This document shows, piece by piece, positions 1 to 4,523 of a stretch of DNA of 5,048 nucleotides. Numbering within the stretch: the first letter of the stretch is position 1; every line of letters starts with the position of its first letter. The notes below the pieces were generated by a model. That model had not been told where the DNA came from, made no database searches, and saw nothing but the letters and a program-made list of their open reading frames with translations. The stretch is from Candidatus Omnitrophota bacterium. GTDB taxonomy: Bacteria > Omnitrophota > Gorgyraeia > Zapsychrales > Zapsychraceae. The DNA lies in assembly GCA_018399915.1 (NCBI GenBank), contig JAGYNW010000163.1, positions 1-5,048 on the forward strand, read 5' to 3'. Both the position numbers and the translations under genes were made by a program.

Positions 1-33
1 AAAAAGAAATAAAAACTGTTAACAGATAGTACC

Positions 34-76
34 CAAAGAGGATAAGAAGATGTTTTTTCTTATCCTCTTTGTTTTT
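34..76 (+). terminator. Rho-independent terminator of an upstream gene
   Basis: A perfect 15-bp inverted repeat (34-48 pairing with 57-71) encloses a short A/T-rich loop and is followed directly by five T residues (72-76), the classic intrinsic terminator layout. There is no T-tract on the other side, so it works for rightward transcription only. It closes a gene lying to the left. All three forward frames meet a stop within the first 29 bases (10-12, 20-22, 27-29), so which one ends the upstream coding sequence cannot be decided. It also insulates the next gene from read-through. Confidence 0.9.
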
Positions 77-117
77 AGCGGCAAGAAAGGGATTATAAAA
101 TACGTCCCAGCTTATAA

Positions 118-146
118 TTCACACCGCATCGTGAGCGTCCTATACT
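118..146 (+). promoter_or_regulatory. Sigma70-type promoter of the exported-protein gene
   Basis: The -35 hexamer TTCACA (118-123; 5 of 6 matches to TTGACA) and the -10 hexamer TATACT (141-146; 5 of 6 matches to TATAAT) are separated by exactly 17 bp. Transcription would begin near 153, giving a leader of about 22 nt that contains the ribosome binding site at 162-168. An alternative TATAAT at 113-118 has no acceptable -35 partner. The promoter follows directly after the terminator at 34-76, so the downstream gene is probably its own unit. Confidence 0.7.
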
Positions 147-174
147 TTTATTAGCGAAAGGAAAGGAGCTTACC

Positions 175-1020
175 ATGAGACAAGGGATCGTTTTTACGGC
201 ATGTTTTTTGTTAACCTTTAACTTGGCGTTAATCGCCGGGTTAAAATCCGTGCAGCATGAACCAGAGCGTGCCGGAGAAGAAGAGATGGTTAGTAATTCA
301 GAAACCGGAAAGAGGGTCGAATCACAAGTCCATGAAATTATCGCAGAAAGAATGAATTTAACGCAGGAACATTGTGAAACGGCTGAAAGGGGAATTTCGC
401 GACAACAAGGTGAGATGAATGAAGAGTCTGCATCAAGTGTCCAGGCCCCAGAATCAGGGGAGAATACCGATCTGGGCAGAAAGATGGGAACAGAGTTTTC
501 TGTTGAAGGAACCTCGGCCATTGACAAATCCGTAGTGGACTATAACAATCTTTACAAGAAATGGGAGAAGCCGAAACAGGTTTTAGGGGCATTAACGAAC
601 ATTATTAAAAGATATGCGGAAACAGAAGGGCTGGAAGCCTCTTCGCAACAGCTTTTTGCCGATCTGAACGTATATTCCAAGCAGTTGAATAAAGAGGTTA
701 AAGTTCTTACAAAAAAACAGGTGAATCTGGATTCTTATAAGGGGGAAGAAGCTCAGGCGCCGGAATTTTTGAAAGATAGAAAATCCTTTTTCAGTCCCTT
801 TAATGCAAGCGACATGTATATGAATCTACTTCATTCTTATTATGGCGCATTGAAGAATCAAAATGCTTTTTTGAATTCGGTTAATCAAAAAAGCGTTCAT
901 GATCCCCAGGCGGATAATTTCATTATTGATGGGAACAAGATCTTGGCTGAGGACGAAAATTATCAAAAACTCAAAAAGATTATTGATGCGCTTCACAAAA
1001 TATATGCTGAAATAAAATAG
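175..1020 (+). CDS. Unrecognised exported or membrane-anchored helical protein
   Basis: I do not recognise this 281-residue protein. The ATG at 175 is well supported: AAAGGAG (162-168) lies 6 nt upstream, behind a good promoter. Residues 1-4 are short and basic, and 5-22 form a hydrophobic segment (ends LALIAGL) with no lipobox cysteine and no clear AxA cleavage site, so either a Sec signal peptide or an N-terminal membrane anchor is possible. Residues about 28-115 are hydrophilic, rich in Glu, Ser and Gly, and probably disordered. Residues about 117-281 are rich in Lys, Leu, Gln and Asn and look alpha-helical, with helices near 118-150, 157-185, 210-240 and 255-281. No catalytic motif is visible. 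The layout (anchor, flexible linker, helical domain) suggests an envelope protein acting outside the cytoplasm, which is inference only. The gene ends 26 bp before the convergent regulator. Confidence 0.8.
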   Translation: MRQGIVFTACFLLTFNLALIAGLKSVQHEPERAGEEEMVSNSETGKRVESQVHEIIAERMNLTQEHCETAERGISRQQGEMNEESASSVQAPESGENTDLGRKMGTEFSVEGTSAIDKSVVDYNNLYKKWEKPKQVLGALTNIIKRYAETEGLEASSQQLFADLNVYSKQLNKEVKVLTKKQVNLDSYKGEEAQAPEFLKDRKSFFSPFNASDMYMNLLHSYYGALKNQNAFLNSVNQKSVHDPQADNFIIDGNKILAEDENYQKLKKIIDALHKIYAEIK

Positions 1021-1036
1021 GAGAAATAGCCATCAG

Positions 1037-1064
1037 CCGGAAGCCTTTAATTAAACTTACCGGA
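1037..1064. repeat. Imperfect dyad at a convergent gene junction
   Basis: CCGG at 1037-1040 and again at 1061-1064 flank the perfect palindrome TTTAATTAAA (1046-1055), with AAG and CTT between them, giving an interrupted inverted repeat with one or two unpaired bases. It overlaps the stop codon of the leftward regulator gene and lies just past the end of the rightward exported-protein gene. It might help end transcription from both sides, but there is no clean T-tract on either strand, so it is not called a terminator. Confidence 0.3.
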
Positions 1065-1517
1065 CTCACAGGCCCGGACAAACGCTTCCGCGATGCGTTT
1101 GAGGTCTTCCCATTCTTTACGTATCGCGGCCGCTTCTTGGGCGTCAATCTTTTTGTCGTCAGCATAAGCTTCAGAAATCTTGTTTAATGTTTCGGAAAAT
1201 TCTTTGATGATTTTTTGCATATTGATCAGGACCTGGGTCGATGTGTAATCTTTTTTGGGCAGAGCGTTTTCCACAAAATAGCCATCCGCTATTTGGCAGA
1301 CCCACTGGATGATGGCGGGATCAGCGGTGATTTCATATATTTTACGGATACGATCCAGCGGATTAACCGCGCCACTGGCATCTTTGTAGGAAATGGCCGG
1401 AGCAGGGTTTTCGCACCATTTATAGATCATTGCGGTGGAAATATTGAATTCCGCCGCGACTTTTTTGACGCCTACCTTATCGATGGCCTGTCTTAAGATT
1501 TTATAGGATTCTTTCAT
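1047..1517 (-). CDS. Helix-turn-helix regulator resembling phage CII (CP76 type)
   Basis: A 156-residue putative DNA-binding protein of the cytoplasm. Residues about 5-36 form a helix-turn-helix: a helix at 17-25 (VKKVAAEFN), a turn, then a recognition helix at 27-36 (STAMIYKWCE). The middle (about 50-85, with NPLDRI, then IIQWVCQIADGYFVEN) and the C-terminal helical part (about 92-150, including KIDAQEAAAIRKEWEDLK) match, from memory, the style of 'phage regulatory protein CII' proteins (PF06892-like) found on chromosomes of deltaproteobacteria and relatives. The ATG is supported by AAAGGAG (1524-1530 on the minus strand), 6 nt away. It is divergent from mutY and convergent with the exported protein. 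No integrase or other phage gene is nearby, so it is more likely a resident regulator or a prophage relic than part of a complete prophage. The helix-turn-helix call is fairly firm; the family name is less so. Confidence 0.8.
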   Translation of the reverse strand: MKESYKILRQAIDKVGVKKVAAEFNISTAMIYKWCENPAPAISYKDASGAVNPLDRIRKIYEITADPAIIQWVCQIADGYFVENALPKKDYTSTQVLINMQKIIKEFSETLNKISEAYADDKKIDAQEAAAIRKEWEDLKRIAEAFVRACESGKFN

Positions 1518-1523
1518 TGTGAG

Positions 1524-1540
1524 CTCCTTTAAATAAAAGG
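1524..1540 (-). promoter_or_regulatory. Ribosome binding site of the regulator within a small hairpin
   Basis: On the minus strand the Shine-Dalgarno sequence AAAGGAG (1524-1530) overlaps a 5-bp inverted repeat, CCTTT (1536-1540) with AAAGG (1526-1530), separated by a 5-nt loop. In the transcript this could partly hide the ribosome binding site. The stem is short and AT-rich, so the effect may be small. Confidence 0.3.
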
Positions 1541-1563
1541 TTTTTTTATAAGGTCATCTTTAT

Positions 1564-1592
1564 ATTATAAATAGAGAAACGCGTATAAGCGA
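1564..1592 (-). promoter_or_regulatory. Probable promoter of the CII-like regulator
   Basis: A perfect TATAAT lies on the minus strand at 1564-1569, which would put the transcription start about 40 nt upstream of the ATG at 1517. The hexamer 17 bp further upstream (1587-1592, TCGCTT) matches TTGACA poorly. The promoter is therefore either weak or dependent on an activator. Two copies of AAACGC (1577-1582 and 1597-1602, plus-strand reading) bracket the -35 position. Confidence 0.4.
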
Positions 1593-1602
1593 GGGCAAAC
1601 GC
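1577..1602. repeat. Direct hexamer repeat around the regulator's -35 region
   Basis: AAACGC occurs at 1577-1582 and 1597-1602, exactly 20 bp apart start to start, or about two helical turns. The copies lie symmetrically, 4 bp either side of the expected -35 hexamer of the leftward promoter. That arrangement would suit a regulator binding on one face of the helix. A repeated hexamer in a region this size is expected by chance about once, so this is only a candidate operator. Confidence 0.25.
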
Positions 1603-1658
1603 AGAAAAGTAGGGACAGTTCAATGCGCTTAAATCTGAATTCAGGCTATCCCGGATAG

Positions 1659-1675
1659 TATAATTTTGTTAAAAT
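1659..1675 (+). promoter_or_regulatory. Probable mutY promoter (two overlapping -10 elements)
   Basis: A perfect TATAAT sits at 1659-1664. A second candidate, TAAAAT (1670-1675), is preceded by TG at 1667-1668, as in an extended -10 element. The best -35 for the first is weak (CTGAAT at 1635-1640, 18-bp spacer). The small dyad CTATC-CCG-GATAG (1646-1658) ends against the first -10 and lies in the spacer, where a repressor or activator could sit. The leader to the mutY ATG would be about 90-100 nt. Confidence 0.45.
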
Positions 1676-1773
1676 GGAGGCCTATAGAGGCAGGGAAAAA
1701 GCATTCTGAAAGGAAGCTGGGATCGAATGGCGAAGGGCGCTTTTTTGCCGGATTCAAAGAAAGAGGAGCATAG

Positions 1774-2829
1774 ATGGTTAACCCTTATCAGGATTTTTCC
1801 GCGCAATTATTATCGTGGTATAAAAAACATAAACGTAGCTTGCCGTGGCGTGAAACCAAAGACCCGTATAAGATATGGATCTCCGAGATCATGCTGCAAC
1901 AAACAACCGTGAGCGCGGTTATCCCGTATTACCAGAAATGGATCAACCGTTATCCTACTATGGAAAAATTGGCCCGGGCGCGGCTGACCACGGTCTTGAA
2001 GTCCTGGGAGGGTTTAGGGTATTATTCCCGCGCCCGTAACATCCATGCGGCCGCCCGGATTATGGTAAAGGAGTATCAGGGGCGGATCCCGCGAGATCCG
2101 GAAAAGTTATTGCGTTTGCCCGGGTTTGGTCCTTATACAGTAGGTGCCGTCTTAAGTATTGCGTATGGGAAAAAGGAACCGATCATCGATGCCAATATCC
2201 GCAGGATCGTCATGCGTCTTTTGGCTATGGACGGCAAGGCGGATGCCGCGCGTGATGCCAGGATCAGGCCCTGGATCGAGAACGTATTGCCGACCCGCAA
2301 GATGAGTGATTTTAATCAGGCCTTTATGGAATTGGGCGCGCTTGTCTGCGCGAAACAACCGCAATGCTATCGCTGTCCGGTAACAAAATTATGTAAGGCC
2401 TATGCCGTGGGCAAGCAGGAGGTGATTCCGCAAGCGAAAAAGATACGGTATGTTGAAGAGGATGTTGTGATCGGAATCCTGAGAAACGGCCATAAATACT
2501 ATATTCAGAAACGTTCTTCTAAGGGGCTGCTGGCCGGACTATGGGAGTTTCCCGGCGGGAAGAAAGAGCAACAGGAGAGTTACCAGGAAGCCCTGGTCCG
2601 GGAGATAAAAGAAGAATGCGGTGTGACTGTACTTAAAAGCCGGTTTTTGATGCAGAGGCGTCATTTTTACACGCATCACCGGGTTACGTTGCATGTTTAT
2701 GAATGTGAGTGTGACAGTTTGCCTGCAGAAGATAAAGAGCATTTATGGGTTACTTTAACTCAAATGAAAAAGTATCCTATGCCGTCAGGCAGCGTCAAGA
2801 TTGTTGATAGTTTAGGAAAGAGGAGTTAA
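1774..2829 (+). CDS. mutY: Adenine DNA glycosylase MutY with an intact Nudix-like C-terminal domain
   Basis: MutY removes adenine mispaired with 8-oxoguanine in base excision repair. The 351-residue length is normal for the family. GAGGAG (1763-1768), 5 nt upstream, fixes the ATG. The N-terminal glycosylase domain has SEIMLQQT (37-44) with catalytic Glu38, GLGYYSRARN (80-89), the helix-hairpin-helix LPGFGPYTVGA (115-125), and Asp139 in IIDANIRR. The iron-sulphur cysteines are 192, 198, 201 and 207, spaced C-X5-C-X2-C-X5-C, one residue shorter than the usual C-X6-C at the first gap. After a linker (about 210-227), a MutT-like domain (about 228-346) contains WEFPGG (257-262) and a complete Nudix box (262-284: G-x5-E-x7-REIKEECGV). 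The loop that reads 8-oxoG, FSH in E. coli, is YTH here (299-301). The gene is followed by a methyltransferase gene after 35 bp and is divergent from the CII-like regulator. Identification is very secure; hydrolase activity of the C-terminal domain is inference. Confidence 0.97.
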   Translation: MVNPYQDFSAQLLSWYKKHKRSLPWRETKDPYKIWISEIMLQQTTVSAVIPYYQKWINRYPTMEKLARARLTTVLKSWEGLGYYSRARNIHAAARIMVKEYQGRIPRDPEKLLRLPGFGPYTVGAVLSIAYGKKEPIIDANIRRIVMRLLAMDGKADAARDARIRPWIENVLPTRKMSDFNQAFMELGALVCAKQPQCYRCPVTKLCKAYAVGKQEVIPQAKKIRYVEEDVVIGILRNGHKYYIQKRSSKGLLAGLWEFPGGKKEQQESYQEALVREIKEECGVTVLKSRFLMQRRHFYTHHRVTLHVYECECDSLPAEDKEHLWVTLTQMKKYPMPSGSVKIVDSLGKRS

Positions 2830-2864
2830 CCTTCAATTGTATCGGATAGCCCCAGAGGGAGATA

Positions 2865-3563
2865 ATGGAAAAAGACATTAGAAAACAGTATACCCAAATG
2901 GCAGATGGTTATGATAAGACCATTCCTCAATTGGTCCCGCGTTATAACCGTTCCATCAAACAAATGGTCGATTTTTTGCCCTTTGAAAGAAACCAGGCGA
3001 TTGATGTTTTGGATATCGGTACCGGTACCGGTAATTTAGCTTTTTTGGTCAAGAAAAGATTTTTTCACGCTCAGGTTACCTGCCTGGATACGACTCCTAA
3101 AATGCTTGAGATCGCCCAAAAAAAATTATCCGGGTTTTCCGGCCTGCAGTACGCGCATAGCCGGGTCGAGGATTTCCGTTTTAAAAAATGTCAGTATGAC
3201 GCTGTCTTCGTTTCCATGGTGTTTCAGAATTTGGAGAACCAAAGGCAGAAAATGCGTATTTATCAGAAGATCGGCCAATCTCTGAAAGCGCAGGGTGTTT
3301 TTGTAATGTTTGGCCCTGTCAAAGCACCCAATGTTTGGCTGGAGGAGTATTATATGAAAAAGTGGGGCCGTTATCTGCGGCGATCATTCCCGGAGGATAA
3401 GGCCGAAGGCGAATTGCTTGCCCGTTACCATGCCAAGGATGGGCCCGTGTGCTTTCTCGATGAGTTGGCCATGTTGCAAAAAAGCGGTTTTCAATATGTG
3501 GATGTTCTTCATAAAGAGGACAATTTTGCGACCTTTGTGGCCATGAATTCTAATGATCAGTAG
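2865..3563 (+). CDS. Class I SAM-dependent methyltransferase
   Basis: A 232-residue protein with the Rossmann methyltransferase fold, transferring a methyl group from S-adenosylmethionine to an unknown acceptor. Motif I, VLDIGTGTGN (48-57), binds the cofactor. The acidic residue at the end of strand 2 is Asp75 in CLDTTPKML. YDAVFVSMVFQNL (111-123) is the motif II strand and following helix, and LKAQGVFVMFGP (140-151) covers motif III. The N-terminal helices (YDKTIPQLVPRYN) and the end (MLQKSGFQYVDVLHKEDNFATFVA) recall the CmoA/UbiE-like Methyltransf_25 group, but the substrate cannot be read from the sequence. GAGG at 2855-2858 supports the ATG. The 35-bp gap after mutY contains no terminator or evident promoter, so the two are probably co-transcribed. 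No good rightward terminator is visible after the stop. Confidence 0.9.
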   Translation: MEKDIRKQYTQMADGYDKTIPQLVPRYNRSIKQMVDFLPFERNQAIDVLDIGTGTGNLAFLVKKRFFHAQVTCLDTTPKMLEIAQKKLSGFSGLQYAHSRVEDFRFKKCQYDAVFVSMVFQNLENQRQKMRIYQKIGQSLKAQGVFVMFGPVKAPNVWLEEYYMKKWGRYLRRSFPEDKAEGELLARYHAKDGPVCFLDELAMLQKSGFQYVDVLHKEDNFATFVAMNSNDQ

Positions 3564-3573
3564 GCCCCCAGGC

Positions 3574-3600
3574 AAAAAGAACGCCACCGGGCTATGGCGC
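3574..3600 (-). terminator. Probable Rho-independent terminator of the leftward exported-protein gene
   Basis: On the minus strand, CGCCA (3595-3599) pairs with TGGCG (3582-3586) around an 8-nt loop, and two G-T pairs could extend the base. It is followed by TTCTTTTT (3574-3581). This lies 13 bp past the stop codon of the leftward gene at 3613, the expected place. The stem is short but GC-rich. On the plus strand the hairpin is not followed by T residues, so it would not efficiently end the methyltransferase transcript. Confidence 0.6.
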
Positions 3601-3612
3601 CAAGATAAGCGG

Positions 3613-4419
3613 TTAGCGGGTAATGAAGGTCTCAATATGCCGGGAATGCAGATTTTTTTCAAGCCCTTGATATTTGAGCCACGCATAAGGCGGTTCTGCG
3701 GTATACCAGACATAAGTTTGGGGAACGTATTTATCTAAAAGATCATCAATGATCCCCATGTCTGCAGTCAATTTGAGTTTGATCGTGGTCTTTTTTTTCC
3801 AGGGCAATTTAAGGGGCTCGTTTTCAAAGTAGGTGATCCGGGTCTTGAATAACTGCGGCGCATTTGTAAGCAGATAAAAATAATTTTCGTCCTGGCGACT
3901 ATCTTCTTTCAAATAGGGTTTTAAGAAGTAAATCAGGGTTACATCATCACAGGTCTTTCCTTTAAGCGGAAAGATCTTTTGTTTTTCTAAAACATTGTTC
4001 TTGCCGTACATTTCCCATTTGATCTGCTGCTTGGCATAATCAAAGAATTTTACGCATCGCTCAAGAACAGTATCCTGAGCATCTTTGATCAGTATGCTGG
4101 TTGTCAGGGGCTTGATAAATCCTTTTTCCACCATCATCTGCGCGTCAAGCTCCCAGGAGGCATCTTCATATTGATAGATCTTGCCCCGGCCCTCTTTATG
4201 CACTGAATAGCTTTCCCCTTCAGGGGACTTTGTTTTTTTCAGGTGAAGAGACATTTCTGAGATTTTTTCAGATGTTCGCATATCGCGTGTGATGACGTTG
4301 CAGTATTTTTCTTCCGGCAAGAAGGGCGGCTGCCATTTTTCGGCATAAACTTTTCCGGGCACGAAAAAAGCGGGAAAAGTCAACCAAAGCATAATTTTGA
4401 AAATTGCGTATCGGGTCAT
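3613..4419 (-). CDS. Exported protein of unknown function, possibly DUF3108-like
   Basis: From the ATG at 4419 this is a 268-residue protein. It begins with a clear Sec signal peptide: MTRY, a hydrophobic core at about 5-20, and a likely cleavage after VYA at residue 26. An in-frame TTG at 4446 would add nine polar residues before the signal and has no ribosome binding site, so the ATG is preferred, although its own upstream sequence (GAGATAAG) is only a weak match. The mature part is rich in beta-prone, charged sequence. FFDYAKQQIKWEMYG (125-139), PLKGKTCDDVTLIYFL (151-166) and a final TYVWYTAEPPYAWLKYQG (235-252) recall the pattern of DUF3108 periplasmic proteins, but this is a weak resemblance from memory. 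There are three mature cysteines (40, 122, 157) and no lipobox. It is divergent from a glycosyltransferase gene, so an envelope role is plausible. Function is unknown. Confidence 0.8.
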   Translation of the reverse strand: MTRYAIFKIMLWLTFPAFFVPGKVYAEKWQPPFLPEEKYCNVITRDMRTSEKISEMSLHLKKTKSPEGESYSVHKEGRGKIYQYEDASWELDAQMMVEKGFIKPLTTSILIKDAQDTVLERCVKFFDYAKQQIKWEMYGKNNVLEKQKIFPLKGKTCDDVTLIYFLKPYLKEDSRQDENYFYLLTNAPQLFKTRITYFENEPLKLPWKKKTTIKLKLTADMGIIDDLLDKYVPQTYVWYTAEPPYAWLKYQGLEKNLHSRHIETFITR

Positions 4420-4455
4420 AGGCTTATCTCGATCTTTGCACTGCAAATAAAATCA

Positions 4456-4484
4456 TTGCGGTTTCATTTCTTTATTTATATTAT
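4456..4484 (+). promoter_or_regulatory. Probable promoter of the glycosyltransferase gene
   Basis: TTGCGG (4456-4461) and TATTAT (4479-4484) are 17 bp apart and match the -35 (3 of 6) and -10 (5 of 6) consensus. Transcription would start near 4491, leaving a leader of about 33 nt before the ATG at 4524. The -10 overlaps the -10 of the opposite promoter, so the two could compete for polymerase. Confidence 0.4.
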
Positions 4485-4507
4485 AACTAAAAAGGAATGG
4501 GTTGCAT
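4480..4507 (-). promoter_or_regulatory. Probable promoter of the leftward exported-protein gene
   Basis: A perfect TATAAT lies on the minus strand at 4480-4485, with a weak -35 candidate (ATGCAA, 4502-4507) 16 bp upstream. The start of transcription would be near 4473, about 54 nt before the ATG at 4419. The 12-mer TTATAATATAAA around this -10 is identical to the one at the CII-like regulator's promoter (plus-strand 1559-1570). Confidence 0.4.
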
Positions 4508-4523
4508 TTTACTGATTATTATA

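Noticed and set aside
93..592. Minus-strand open frames opposite the first exported-protein gene
   Set aside because: They are shadows of the gene at 175-1020, which has a promoter, a ribosome binding site and a plausible export signal. The antisense products show no domain.
1729..1749. Weak hairpin followed by six T residues just upstream of mutY, resembling an attenuator
   Set aside because: The stem is only three GC pairs plus a G-T pair, and the alternative pairing relies on several G-T pairs. It is too weak to call a terminator or attenuator.
1727..1912. Open frame of 61 codons beginning upstream of mutY
   Set aside because: It overlaps the first 139 bases of mutY in another frame, has no family resemblance, and its ribosome binding site is poor compared with that of mutY.
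2152..2742. Minus-strand open frames inside mutY
   Set aside because: The opposite strand encodes an unmistakable MutY, and these antisense frames have no recognisable motif or start signal.
3018..3032. Short tandem repeat of GGTACC
   Set aside because: It encodes the Gly-Thr-Gly-Thr-Gly of methyltransferase motif I through repeated codon choice, so no separate repeat element is needed.
3384..3738. Open frames on both strands spanning the methyltransferase / exported-protein junction
   Set aside because: Both overlap better-supported genes, cross the putative terminator at 3574-3600, and show no domain.
4420..4446. TTG start giving a nine-residue longer exported protein
   Set aside because: It has no ribosome binding site and would put polar residues in front of a typical signal peptide that begins at the ATG at 4419.
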